Shown here piece after piece: positions 49,500 to 61,261 of a stretch of 64,000 bases of DNA (within the stretch, counting starts at the first letter, position 1; each line of letters begins with the position of its first letter). The stretch lies in NCBI RefSeq assembly GCF_040802235.1, contig NC_133167.1, forward strand, positions 47,484,001-47,548,000, written 5' to 3'. This DNA is from Manis javanica (Eukaryota; Chordata; Mammalia; Pholidota; Manidae). The notes beneath the pieces were generated by a model, which had not been told where the DNA came from, did not search any database, and saw only the letters and a program-made list of their open reading frames with translations. The translations under genes and the position numbers were made by a program.

Positions 49500-49640
49500 C
49501 TTTATGGACCACCTATCATGGACAATTCCATTTCATAGAAGAAAAAACTGAGCCCCAAATTGACATGCTTACAGCCACACAGCTAGCTAGTGGAATAGTT
49601 AAGACAAGAACTCAGGCATTCTGAGGAGCAGACCTGAGCT
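49500..49640 (-). repeat. MIR SINE
   Basis: Reverse MIR: 'atttcatagaagaaaaaactgagcccc', 'gcttacagccacacagctagctagtgg' and 'acaagaactcaggcattctgagg'. Confidence 0.85.
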
Positions 49641-49644
49641 TACA

Positions 49645-51980
49645 TGTTGTTCTGTGATGTTATATTTAAGTGTATAATTCCTACTGCAGTGCAAGTTAAT
49701 GATAAACATTTAATAAAATGGAATTTGCAAAGTAAAGCATCATGAAAATACATTCCTGGCATAATTGCTCCTCCTTCCAAATCTAATTTGCAATAGGCAT
49801 CAATTAATATAGATATTCTTCCTATGAAACCTAGAAAGAAATGTACTTATGTGTGTCCATTGCTTTTTCAGGGAGGAATTATCAAATTTGGAAAGTCAAT
49901 AATTTAAGAATATTTGAGTCCACAAAAGCCAATCTGCTCTAGACGTATTTTGTTATCTCCCCTTAAGAAAATTAAAATAATTAATCTACCTCTTACGTTT
50001 CTTTTAATCAAAACACTGGGTTTTAGTTTTTGGTTCTGTACTAGCTCATCTTTCAGATTGTTTAAACTAAGACTTGAATTTTATTAAACTTGGTATGTTT
50101 TTTTAATCTGATTGCTATTACAAATATATTTGCTAACTAGAATGGATATAACTTCCTTTAATTTTTAATCTCCTTAAAAGTTTTAAATCAGATGGATAAA
50201 AGCATTGTTAATAATTGGTATCTTTTGTTTTTAAGCAAAGTTAATCCTACGAAGACTGCTGATTTTCAATGAAACAGGAACACACATGAGGTCAGAAGCT
50301 TTGCAAGCTTTCTGGAAGGCCTCTGACGGAGCATTCTCTGCCCTGGGACTACTGCTGAGTCTTGTTTCCAAGTCTAATTTTCATAATGGTTCAGGGCAAG
50401 AGAACTAACACATAGCAGGCCAACCAATGTTTGTTTCCACATTCATGACTGACAGGATATACTTCAGGGAGTACTTTCTACATAAAAGGATCATTTTTAA
50501 CTTTTCTTTGCTCCAGTTGTTCTGTTTCCAAGATAAAGTTGCCATCTGTATCTTTAATAATTTAAAATGTTTGTTTTTATCCCAATGTTATTAAAATATA
50601 GTTCATTCATAAAATTACCAGGTGACTAACCTTCATGAACCTTCTGCACAATTTTCAGCCCAGTTTGACTATCTCAAAATTTGCCTTTAGCAAAAAGTGG
50701 TGCAAGAACTTGAGTACTCAGGAATGCAAAGTGAACTTTGATGATGTACACACTATATTCCACAAATGAGCCTGCCACAAACACTTACTGATGCATCTCT
50801 GATATCCACTGTTCTTGGGACCCTGATACCAAGTGGGAATGTTGCCAGCCCTCAAGATACTGACAGTTCTCCCAACACACAGAAAACCTATCAGAAGACA
50901 TTGCCACACAGACAAATGGGAGGGGTTTTGATGCACCAAGTACAGGACATCTTGTTTTTAAATACCAGCTCTGGCTGAGCACATGCATCAGGCTGTTCTT
51001 TTTCTGAGCTCCATTAAGTAGAGAAGGTAACATACTTTTGGAAATGTAAATTAATATAAATTCCACACAAACTTCACAGTGAGAGAGAGTGAGGGAAAGA
51101 AAGTATCTTTGACTTATCTAATTTTAATTTATATTTATTTCAATAAACAAAACTATATTAAGGGACTGTAGACATACCCACAACTTGTTCCTATTCCAAG
51201 GCTCAATGTATCTTGGTAACAACACTGACAGAAGAGAATGTATTTAATCCAACCCACTATGTTTGACTGAATTGACACCTGCCAGTGTATTGATTCCACT
51301 CCAGGAGTGCTTAAAGATAGCAAACAGCCCTTTTTGCGAGATTCCTATCATGCTGACACAATCAACTGCTCTCCAAATCACATTCCAGCCTACTTAGTAA
51401 AAGATTAAATAACCCTTGACTTATGTTCTCTAGATTGTTTTGATTTCTTTTTTATCTTCAGAAAATCTGTTGCTCTTACCACAGTAAAGTTTTAACTTTA
51501 ATGTTAATGCTAAATAATTTAACACAGAAGTCACCTTCAGAGAACACTTTGGGTTTATTTTTTACAGTTGCATTTATTCCTCTGAAACTATTCCACCTCT
51601 GAATGCTATATTCAAAACACTAATTACCTCCAAAGTTTTCACATTAATTTAGTATGCTTAAAAAGCCCAAATATGTTAGGCAAATACTTCTTGACTGTAC
51701 ATGAAAAATTAAACAGGTGTGAACACTAGAAAAGGAAATATTCAACTATCCAAAGGAAAAGTTACATAAAGGATAGATAATATTTTTCTTTTAAAATTAC
51801 TTGCAAATCAAATTCTGCTAAGCATGGGTTGGGAGTTGGGGTGTGGGTCCATTACAAGTCACTGTGAGAAGTCCAATCCAGGACTCAAGGTCCTTGTACT
51901 CCATCCAGCTCAGGACAGAAAACCATCTGATCCACTCTTTGGTATGTGTCTCTGTTCCTTTACATTTAAGGTTTAAGTTC
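49645..51980. other. mostly unassigned; one weak L2 piece
   Basis: 50760-50870 weakly resembles a reversed L2 3' region ('ttcttgggaccctgatacc', 'ccagccctcaagatactgac'). The rest is unrecognised. Overlapping frames at 50718-51066 are explained by this remnant or by chance. Confidence 0.35.
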
Positions 51981-51984
51981 TGCC

Positions 51985-52105
51985 TTCCCATCAGCATTTC
52001 CTGTTCCTCAAGGACAGAAATTTTGCTTCATACCATTTCTTGTCCCCAGCACCTTGCACAATAACAGGTGTCCAAAATGTGTCTGTTGAGTTGATTAATT
52101 GAAAG
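51985..52105 (+). repeat. L2 3'-end
   Basis: 'tgttcctcaaggacagaaattttgc', 'tgtccccagcaccttgcacaataacagg' and 'ctgttgagttgatt' follow the L2 3' order. Confidence 0.75.
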
Positions 52106-52374
52106 CCTAAAGGCATACACAAAATAATATGCTAAGAGAAAGTATTGTTTTACAAGCAGCAAATATGCATGTTCCCATCTCATTTTACTCATACTTCTCT
52201 TGAGTCAAAGAGCTGCCCTGCTTTACATTATGGCTATTTGTGCTGATAACTGTCCCTCTTTATTCATCTCTGTATTGCATAGAGCCTCCCAAAGTTCTTT
52301 ATATGTGGTATGTATTAAATATCATGAATAAAATCAATGAATGAACCACTTCTTATTAAGATCATTTTTGTAAG

Positions 52375-53000
52375 AGCTTAGGACAAAGGACTGGACTTAG
52401 ATTGATGGAAAGGGAAGTAAAGCTAGGAAGGCATTCTAGGTGATATGGAATGGGAAAACAAAGAATGGAGAATGAAAAGGAGGGGGCAAATACATCAGCC
52501 TGACTGAAGGAAACAGTTGAAACAGAAGGAAATGGGAAATGAAGCTGGCAAAATAGGTAGCACTGGTGGGTGAAGGTTTTGCAAGGCTAGTTAGAAATGA
52601 AAAACAGGACTTGAGGATGATTATACCAAATGCTGAATTAGGGTAAAGCAGAGATAAATGAAGGACTAGTTAGCCTATTGAAAAGTTCATGCAAGACGTG
52701 AGAACCCTGGCTAAGTCAAAGTGAGGACATGGACAGGTATGAGAAGTACTATGAGAAAGAAGCAATGGATCTCATTAGCACTGAATTGTGAATAAAAAGA
52801 TCTTATGGGAGTGAAAAGACAGAGAGAGCATTTGATATGATTTGGAGGAATTGAGGACCATTGGCATTGTGATATCTTTTGCAGTGGTCAGAGAAGGGTA
52901 AATGAGTACCTAAAAAATGAGAATCTAAAAAACCCAGTTTTTGACCTATTAAATTTCTGTTGTCTGTTCTTTAGACACCCAGGTGATATCCTGTAATTAA
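52375..53000 (-). repeat. L2 fragment
   Basis: Purine-rich plus strand with reversed-L2 phrases: 'catcagcctgactgaagg', 'aaggactagttagcctattg' and 'gtgaggacatggacaggtatgag'. Diverged. Confidence 0.55.
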
Positions 53001-53274
53001 ATGTACTAAAGTGACTAGAGCAAAATGTTAGGGTTGGGGCTAAAGTGAGATCTTGAAAATCATATTAAATTTACATGCATAAAAACACTACTGTAGAAAG
53101 AAAGAAAACAAACCTATTCAAACAAACTAATTTTGATAGAGTCCTACCAAAATTGCAGTGTTTCCCGATGTAATCACTCACTGTTACAACCTTGTGTTAA
53201 GTGATGAGGAACATAAACACGTCACCAATCCTATGAAAGCCCAGGAAGAGTCCTACCAGATCATGGGTTGCAAC

Positions 53275-53370
53275 TGTAAGCTCCTGGAGCACAGGGTCTG
53301 CCATACCTTCCACAGCATTTAGGGCAGTGGATTGTACCTGGGAGGAGCTTGGTACATGCTTATAAAATTA
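53275..53370 (+). repeat. L2 3'-end
   Basis: 'gtaagctcctggagcacagggtctg', then 'agcatttagggcagtggattgtacctgggaggagc'. Confidence 0.75.
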
Positions 53371-53900
53371 AACATCTTCACTTCTGGTTCTAACACTAGG
53401 CAGCTCTGTCAGTAACCAATTTTCATTCTTCACCCCAAGAATAAGATTAATTTTAAGTGGGAAAAAAACACTTCACATCATATTATTTATATTTGCAAAA
53501 CATAATTATACTGCATCAACAGCCTTAAAGGATTTAGTTTTGATCTATGACTCTATTATCTACTTCAGTCAATATTTTCCATGAGAAAGTCAAAATCCAG
53601 AGTGGAGAAGTGGAGCTTGCTCTTTCAGAGACCTGAAAGGGGAAAAAGAAATCACAGTGCAATAAAGGGGCAAGTCACTTAGAAATGGTGTTCTGGTTTT
53701 AAATTAAGTTCTTGAGACAATATTTGGAAAACTGTCCTGATAACCAAACAGCCACCAAAATGTAGCAAGCAGTGTACTGCCAACAGCCCTCCTCTGTGTG
53801 TCCTTAGCCTGGGAAGGAGGCATCAATTCGAGTTTCAACTTTCAGGGCCTGTTCTACTTGCCTGAGTTATTGATTAAGATTCAATAACTTTTCCCAATTT
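53371..53900. other. no recognisable feature
   Basis: Unassigned sequence up to the L1 target site. Confidence 0.4.
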
Positions 53901-53914
53901 ACTTTAAAGCTTTT

Positions 53915-53974
53915 GTTGTTGTTGTTGTTAAAAGAACCCCATTTATTTATTTATTTTTCATTCAGATTTTTTTT
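53915..53974 (-). repeat. L1 A-tail grown into (CAA)n/(AAAT)n
   Basis: Between the TSD and the L1 3' UTR end lies an A-rich tail (minus strand) containing an AAAT run, a short non-A stretch with GGGG, and a CAA run. It is either tail microsatellite expansion or a very short 3' transduction. Confidence 0.7.
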
Positions 53975-54301
53975 TGGTATCATTAATCTACAATTACATG
54001 AAGAACATGTTTACTAGGCTCCCCCCTTCACCAAGTCCCCCCCACATACCCCTTCACAGTCACTGTTCATCAGCGTTGTAAGATGCTATAAAATCACTGC
54101 TTGTCTTCTCTGTGTTGTAGAGCCCTCCCCGTGCATCCACACACACTATACATGCTAATCGCAATGCCCCCTTTCTTTTTCCCCGCCCTTGTACCTCCCT
54201 TCCCACCCATCCTCCCCAGTCCCTTTCCCTTTGGTAACTATTAGTCCATTTTTGGGTTCTGTGATTCTGCTGCTCTTTTGTTCCTTCAGTTTTCTTTGTT
54301 C

Positions 54302-57300
54302 TTATACTCCACATATGAGTGAGATCATTCGTTACTTGTCTTTCTCTGCCTGGCTTATTTCACTGAGCATAATATCTTCTAGCTCCATCCATGTTGTTGC
54401 AAATGGTAGGATCTGTTTTTTTCTTATGGCAGAGTAATGTTCCATTGTGTATATGTACCACATCTTCTTTATCCATTCATCTACTGATGGACATTTAGGT
54501 TGCTTCCATATCTTGGCTATTGTAAATAGTGCAACGATAAACATAGGGGTGTATTTGTCTTTTTCAAACTGGAGTGCTGCATTCTTAGGGTAAATTCCTA
54601 GAAGTGGAATTCCTGGGTCAAATGGTATTTCTATTTTGAGCATTTTGAGGAACCTCTGTACTGCTTTCCACAATGGCTGAACTAATTTACATTCCCACCA
54701 GCAGTGTAGGAGGGTTCCCCTTTCTCCACAACCTCACCAACATTTGTTGTTGTTTGTCTTTTTGATAATGGCGATCCTTACTGATGTGAGGTGATATCTC
54801 ATTATGGTTTTAATTTGCATTTCTCTGATGATTAGCAATGTGGAGCATCTTTTCATGTGCCTGTTGGCCATCTGAATTTCTTCTTTAGAGAACTGTCTAT
54901 TCAGCTCTTCTGCCCATTTTTTAATTGGATTATTTGCTTTTTGTTTGTTGAGGCATGTGAGCTCTTTATATATTTTGGATGTCAATCCTTTATCGGATCT
55001 GTCATTTATGAATATGTTCTCCCATACTGTAGGATACCTTTTGTTCTATTGATGGTGTCCTTTGCTGTACAGAAGCTTTTTAGCTTGATATAGTCCCACT
55101 TGTTCATTTTTGCTTTTGTTTCCCTTGCCTGGGAAGATATACTCATGAAGAAGTCACTCATGTTTATGTCCATGAGATTTTTGCCTATGTTTTTTTCTAA
55201 GAGTTTTATGGTTTCATGACTTACATTCAGGTCTTTGATCCACTTCGAATTTACTTTTGTGTATTGGGTTAGACAGTCATCCAGTTTCATTCTCTTACAT
55301 TAGCTGTCCAGTTTTGCCAGCACCATCTGTTGAAGAGACTGTTATTTCCCCATTGTATGTCCATGGCTCCTTTATCGTATATTAATTGACCATATATGTT
55401 TGGGTTAATGTTTGGAGTCTCTATTCTGTTCCACTGGTCTGTGGCTCTGTTCTTGTGCCAATACCAAATTGTCTTGATTATTGTGGCTTTGTAGTAGAGC
55501 TTGAAGTTGGGGAGCGAGATCCCCCCACTTTATTCTTTCTTCTCAGGATTGCTTTGGCCATTCAGGCTCTTTGGTGGTTCCATATGAATTTTAGAACTAT
55601 TTATTCCAGTTCATTGAAGAATGCTGTTGGTAATTTGATAGGGATTGCATTGAATCTGTATATTGCTTTGGGCAGGATGCCCGTTTTGACAATATTAATT
55701 CTTCCTAGCCAGGAGCATGGGATGAGTTCCCATTTGTTAGGCTCCTCTTTAATTTCTCTTAAGAGTGTCTTATAGTTTTCAGGGTATAGGCCTTTCACTT
55801 CCTTGGTATTTTATTCTTTTTGATGCTATTGTGAATGGAATTGTTTTCCTGATTTCTCTTTCTATTAGTTCATTGTTGGTGTATAGGAAAGACACAGATT
55901 TCTGTGTTAATTTTGTATCCTGCAACTTTGCTGTATTCCAGTATTAGTTCTAGTAGTTTTGGAGTGGAGTGTTTAGGGTTTTTTATGTACAGTATCGTGT
56001 CATCTGCAAATAGTGACCATTCAACTTCTTCTTTACCAATCTGGATTCCTTGTATTTCTTTGTTTTGTCTAATTGCCATGGCTAGGACCTCCAGTACTAT
56101 GTTGAATAACAGTGGAGAGAGTGGGCATCCCTGTCTTGTTCCCAATCTCAGAGGAAAAGCTTTCAGCCTCTCGCTGTTCAGTATGATGTTAGCTGTGGGT
56201 TTATCATATATGGCCTTTATTATGTTGAGGTACTTGCCTTCTATGCCCATTTTGTAGAGAGTTTTTATCATGAATGGATGTTGAATTTTGTTGAATGCTT
56301 TTTCAGCATCTATGGAGATGATCATGTGGTTTTTGTCCTTCTTTTTGTTGATGTGGTGGATGATGTTGATGGATTTTCAAATGTTGTACCATCCTTGCAT
56401 CCCTGGGATGAATCCCACTTGGTCATGGTGTATGATCCCTTTGAGGTATTTTTGAATTTGGTTCGCTAATATTTTGTTGAGTATTTTTGATTCTACATTC
56501 ATCAGGGATATTGGTCTGTTGTTTTCTTTTTTGGTGGGGTCTTTGCCTGGTTTTGGTATTAGGGTGATGTTGGCTTCATAGAATGAGTTTGGGAGTATTC
56601 CCTCCTCTTCTCTTTTTTGGAAACTTTAAGGAGAATGGGTATTATGTCTTCTCTGTATGTCTGATAAAATTCTGAGGTGAATTCATCTGGCCCATGGATT
56701 TTTGTTCTTGGGTAGTTTTTTGATTACTGCTTCAATTTTGTTGCTGGTAATTGGTCTGTTTAGATGTTCTTTTTCTTTCTGGGTCAGTCTTGGAAGGTTG
56801 TATTTTTCTAGGAAGTTTTCCATTTCTCCTAGGTTTTCCAGCTTGTTGGCATATAGTTTTTCATAATATTCTCTAATAATTCTTTGTATTTCTGTGGGGT
56901 CCATCATGATTTTTCCTTTCTCGTTTCTGATTCTGTTGATATGTGTTGACTCTCTTTCTCTTAAGTCTGGCTAGAGGCTTATCTATTTTGTTTATTTTCT
57001 CAAAGAACCAGCTCTTGGTTTCACTGATTTTTGCTATTGTTTTTTTCTTCTCAATTTTATTTATTTCTTCTCTGATCTTTATTATGTCCCTCCGTCTGCT
57101 GACATCAGGCCTCATTTCTTCTTCTTTTTCCAATTTTGATAATTGTGACATTAGACTATTCATTTGGGATTGTTCTTCCTTCTTTAAATATGCCTGGATT
57201 GCTATATACTTTCCTCTTAAGACTGATTTTGCTGCGTCCCACAGAAGTTGGGGCTTTGTGTTTTTGTTGTCATTTATTTCCATATATTGCTGGATCTCCA

Positions 57301-58126
57301 TTTTAATTTGGTTGTTGATCCATTGATTATTTAGGAGCATGTTGTTAAGCCTCCATGTGTTTGTGGGCCTTTTTGCTTTCTTTGTACAATTTATTTCTAG
57401 TTTTATACCTTTGTGGTCTGAAAAGTTGGTTGGTAGGATTTCAATCTTTTTGAATTTACTGAGGCTCTTTTTGTGGCCTAGTATGTGGTCTATTCTGGAG
57501 AATGTTCCATGTGCACTTGAGAAGACTGTGTATCCTGTTGCTTTTGGATGTAGAGTTCTGTAGATGTCTATTAGGTCCATCTGTTCTAGTGCATTGTTCG
57601 GTGCCTCTGTGTCCTTCCTTATTTTCTGTCTGGTGGATCTGTCCTTTGGAGAGAGTGGTGTGTTAAAGTCTCCCAAAATGAATGCATTGCATTCTATTTC
57701 CTCCTTTAATTCTGTTAGTATTTGTTTCACATATATTGGTGCTCCTATATTGGGTGCATATATGTTTATAATGGTTATATCCTCTTGTTGGACTGAGCCC
57801 TTTATCATTATGTAGTGTCCTTCTTTATCTCTTGTTACTTTCTTTGTTTTGAAGTCTATTTTGTCTGATAGTAGTATTGCAGCACCTGCTTTTTTCTCCC
57901 TATTGTTTGCATGAAATATCTTTTTCCATCCCTTGACTTTAAGTCTGTGCATGTCTTTGGGTTTGAGGTGAGTCTCCTGTAAGCAGCATATAGATGAGTC
58001 TTGCTTTTTTATCCATTCTATTACTATGTGTCTTTTGATTGGTGCATTCAGTCCACTTACATTTAGGGTGATTATTGAAAGATATGTACTTATTGCCATT
58101 GCAGGCTTTAGATTTGTGGTTACCAA
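54302..58126 (-). pseudogene. L1 ORF2 (endonuclease-reverse transcriptase), broken
   Basis: The endonuclease domain is open at 56873-58126 and keeps its catalytic set: N22, E51 in QETHL, D153/N155 in GDFN, D213 in RIDH and H238 in SDH. A one-base slip near 56955 moves the reading to 56683-56907. Another near 56693, in the KNP/GPD block, breaks it again. The RT core resumes at 55870-56325 with SIDAEKAFN and the FADD motif (55999-56010), then shifts again. The C-terminal pieces (55601-55798, 55006-55290, 54734-54985, 54332-54673) are in changing frames. A stop replaces a tyrosine codon at 54332, before the usual terminus at about 54302. No complete ORF2p can be made. Confidence 0.92.
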
Positions 58127-58314
58127 AGGTTCAAGGTTAGCTTCTTTACTACCTTACTGTCTAACTTAACTCACTTATTGAGTTATTATAAATGCAGCCT
58201 GGTAATTCTTTCTCTCCCTTCTTATTCCTCCTCCTCCATTCTTCATATGTTGGGTGTTTTGTTCTGTGCTATTTTTAGGAGTGCTCCCATCTACAGCAGT
58301 CCCTCTAAAATACC

Positions 58315-59130
58315 CTATAGAGGTGGTTTGTGGGAGGCAAATTCCCCCAACTTTTGCTTGTCTGGGAATTGTTTAATCCCTCCTTCATATTTAAATGATA
58401 ATCGTGCTGTATACAGTCTCCTTGGTTCAAGGCCCTTCTGTTTCATTGCATTAAATATATCATGCCATTCTCTTTTGGCCTGTAAGGTTTCTGTTGAGAA
58501 ATCTGATGATAGCCTGATGAGTTTTCCTTTGTAGGTGATCTTTTTTCTCTCTCTCGCTGCCTTTAATACTCTGTCCTTGTCCTTGATCTTTGCCATTTTA
58601 ATTATTATGTGTCTTGGTGTTGTCCTCTTTGGGTCCTTCCTGTTGGGAGTTCTGTGTACTTCCATAGTCTGAGCAACTACTTCCTCCCCCAGTTTGGGGA
58701 AGTTCTCAGCAATTATTTCTTCAAAGACACTTTCTATCCCTTTTTCTCTCTCTTCCTCTTCTGGTACCCCTATAATGAGGATATTGTTCCTTTTGGATTG
58801 GTCACACAGTTCTCTTAAAATTCTTTCATTCCTGGAGATCCTTTTATCTCTCTCTGCATCAGCTTCTATGTGTTCCTGTTCTCTGTTTTCTATTCCATCA
58901 ATGGCCTCTTGCATCTTATCCATTCTGCTTATAAATGCTTCCAGAGATTGTTTCACTTCTGTAATCTCCCTCCAGACATCATCTCTTAGCTCTTGTATAT
59001 TTCTCTGCATCTCTGTCAGCATGTTTATGATTTTTATTTTGAATTCTTTTTCAGGAAGACTGGTTAGGTCTATCTCCTTCTCAGGTGTTGTCTCTGTGAT
59101 TTTTGTCTGTCTTAGATTCTGCCTTTTCAT
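58315..59130 (-). CDS. L1 ORF1 protein (RNA-binding chaperone), open
   Basis: 271 codons from MKRQNLRQTK. This methionine is preferred because an upstream in-frame ATG at 59202 adds 24 residues unlike ORF1p. The product would be the trimeric nucleic-acid chaperone that coats L1 RNA in the cytoplasmic RNP. A coiled coil spans roughly residues 35-110. The RRM (about 115-195) holds NNILIIGVPEE and HIIIKMAKIKDKDRVLKAAR. The C-terminal domain (about 200-268) holds KGKLIRLSSDFSTETLQAKR and EPRRLYTARLSFKYEGG. No internal stop is present. It is clearly shorter than the human protein and ends soon after the CTD (ASHKPPL), so a slightly premature stop is possible. Confidence 0.88.
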   Translation of the reverse strand: MKRQNLRQTKITETTPEKEIDLTSLPEKEFKIKIINMLTEMQRNIQELRDDVWREITEVKQSLEAFISRMDKMQEAIDGIENREQEHIEADAERDKRISRNERILRELCDQSKRNNILIIGVPEEEEREKGIESVFEEIIAENFPKLGEEVVAQTMEVHRTPNRKDPKRTTPRHIIIKMAKIKDKDRVLKAARERKKITYKGKLIRLSSDFSTETLQAKREWHDIFNAMKQKGLEPRRLYTARLSFKYEGGIKQFPDKQKLGEFASHKPPL

Positions 59131-59938
59131 AGTGATAGAGAGTTTGCGGAGCTGGGGCAAGTGACAGCTGGGAGAAAGTACCTTCTTGTTGATTTGTGGC
59201 ATTCCTCACCCATGACAACAGCGACCTCTAGTAGCTTGTGCTGGGCAGCTGCACGCATATGGGGCCTCTGATTCCTGCCTGTTTAGCTCCACATTTGCTG
59301 TGGGCATGGCCTGCCTCGGGCTGCTGCTCCTATATGGCAGAGACACATCAGAGGGGAAATGGCCAGGGGGCTGTTTATCTCCATGAGGGGCTTCCGATCT
59401 GCCCTGCTGCCCAGGGGGTTAGAGTGCCCAGAGTTCCCCTGGATTCCCAGCTCCTGGGCTAAGTGACCCGGGACGCTTCTGTCCAGCTGTAGGGTCCCTG
59501 TCCCTTTAAGACTTTCAAAAAGCACTCGGTTTTCTTTGTCCCAGAGGTGCTGGCTGCGGGACCCACTCACAGGTCTTACTGTCCTGTTTCCTTAGTTTCC
59601 AGCACTCCACGCATGCACTGTGTGTCTGCGCTCTGGTGCGGATGGCTAGGGCTGGGTGTTTAGCAGTCCTGGGCTCCCTCTCCCTCCCTGCTCTGACTCC
59701 TCTCCTCCCACTGGGAGCTGGGGTGAGGGGCCTCAGATCCCGCCGGGCTGCGGCTTGTATCTTACCCCTTTCACCAGGTGCTGGGTTCTCGCAGGTGTGG
59801 ATGTAGTCTGGCTGTTGTCCTGTGTCTTCTGGTCTCTCTTTTAGGGAGAGTTGTATTTGTTGTATTTTCAAAAATATATGTGGTTTTTGGAGGTGATTTC
59901 TTCTGCTCTACTCATGCCGCCATCTTGGCTCTGCCTCC
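59131..59938 (-). promoter_or_regulatory. L1 5' UTR / internal promoter
   Basis: This GC- and CpG-rich 800-bp segment precedes ORF1. At the extreme 5' end the complement of 59916-59929 reads GCCAAGATGGCGGC, the YY1-type motif known to set L1 transcription start. The sense-strand open frame at 59515-59871 within it is not a known L1 product and is regarded as chance in GC-rich sequence. Confidence 0.8.
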
Positions 59939-59952
59939 ACTTTAATGCTTTT

Positions 59953-60700
59953 TAAAAGCTGTCACATCCCACCTCTGGCTGTGACATGTGTTTGGTATTG
60001 GGAATGACACCTTTGCTTCAGTTGCCCTAAATATCACACAGGCATTTATAGAGCTACATCTTTATTCAGTTTTAAGGGAGATTGTGGACAGGACTGCTCT
60101 CAGGAAAAAATTGTGATTCTTTGAGCAATCTTACCCTCAATCTTATCCAGACTTGGGGAACCTAAGTCATTAGCATCTCTTCCTTTTCCCAGGTAGAAAC
60201 CTGCTGTAGGACGGGATCTGTTAAATTAATTCAAAGATACAAATTACTGATAATCCAATATATTATTACTCATGGAGACTTTTTTTTAAGGTAGAAATTT
60301 TAAAAGAGAGAGAAATTAAATATTATATTTCCTGTTGATAAGTTATGTAGTTTGATACACTAAGGTTGACTATCAATAAATGTAAGTTACCTGGTTGCCT
60401 GATTTGTTTATTTTGATACTGAAGCCAAATATTTGTATCTGTTCAGAAATGACTTCAGGTTCTTTTTTATTCTAAATATATTCTGTATATTTTTTATTGG
60501 TTACAACTTTTCCTCTTGGATAGCAACAGTTTGTTACCATTTCTGAGAAATCAGAACATTTAAGTGATTTGAGTCTCAGTTGAATATGCAAGCTGTTCAT
60601 TTTGGAATACCTGCTCTGCTACCATGACCACCAGGTAATAAACCGTGGACTTGTCTTCTGTCTTAGTCATTCAAATAAGTTTTTATTAATAGTCTGGAGG
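59953..60700. other. no recognisable feature
   Basis: Unassigned AT-rich sequence between the full-length L1 and an old L1M piece. Confidence 0.4.
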
Positions 60701-60704
60701 GATA

Positions 60705-61135
60705 TTTTTTTAGACATCATTTTTATGAGAAGTTTTAGATTTACACAAATATTGAGCTGGAAGTGCAGCATTCCCATACAGCCTCTCACCCAACCCCCAC
60801 CTTTCCCTACTGTTAACATCTTGCATTTGTGTCACACATTTATCTCAGTTGGTGAGCCAACAGTGATGCATGATATTAGCTACAGTCTATGGTTTACACT
60901 CAGGTGTGACCTCTTTGTATTGTGCATTCTGTGGGTTTTGAGGAATGCATAATGACATGTATCCAGTATTATTACAGTATCATACAGAATAGTTTCACTG
61001 CCCTAAAGGTCCTCACTGCCCACTGGTTCATTCCTCTCTCTCTCTCTCTCTCACCCCACCCTGCCCCCAGGCCCTTGCAACTACTGATCTTTTACTGTCT
61101 CCATACTTTTGCCTTAGTCTGTAGGTTTTTAACGG
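60705..61135 (-). mobile_element. old L1M-type fragment
   Basis: The plus strand reads 'gagaagttttagatttacacaaatattgagc', 'ctgttaacatcttgcatttgtgtcac', 'atgacatgtatccagtattat', 'catacagaatagtttcactgccctaaaggtcc' and 'caactactgatcttttactgtctccatac', the reversed 3' region of an ancient L1. It contains a (CT)n run at 61034-61055. Confidence 0.8.
61034..61055. repeat. (CT)n microsatellite
   Basis: Uninterrupted CT run within the old L1 fragment. Confidence 0.9.
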
Positions 61136-61261
61136 TAGGTACCAGACAGGGAACAGTTTGGCTGGGGCAAGTCATTGTGGCAAAACAATGGAGATTTTTA
61201 AATTTTCCATAAAACACATCAATTACAGCATGTAAACATAGAATTTTCATGAATAACAGAT

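Larger units (their letters stand above)
53901..59952 (-). mobile_element. full-length L1 with 14-bp TSD
   Basis: A complete minus-strand L1 of about 6.0 kb (53915-59938). It starts with the canonical 5' end GGAGGCAGAGCCAAGATGGC and carries a GC-rich 5' UTR, ORF1, a spacer of about 190 bp, ORF2, a 3' UTR and an A-rich tail. Flanks actttaaagctttt (53901-53914) and actttaatgctttt (59939-59952) are a TSD with one mismatch. ORF1 is open, but ORF2 has frameshifts and stops, so it cannot move autonomously. It is the youngest-looking large repeat in the window. Confidence 0.96.

Noticed and set aside
50640..50692. Possible minus-strand exon before AAG|gttagtc
   Set aside because: All three frames contain stops between the best acceptor and the donor.
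56943..59164. Several plus-strand frames of 74-156 codons across the L1
   Set aside because: They are antisense shadows of L1 ORF1 and ORF2.
59515..59871. 118-codon frame in the L1 5' UTR
   Set aside because: It is sense-strand within GC-rich UTR and unlike any known L1 product; primate ORF0 is antisense and unrelated.
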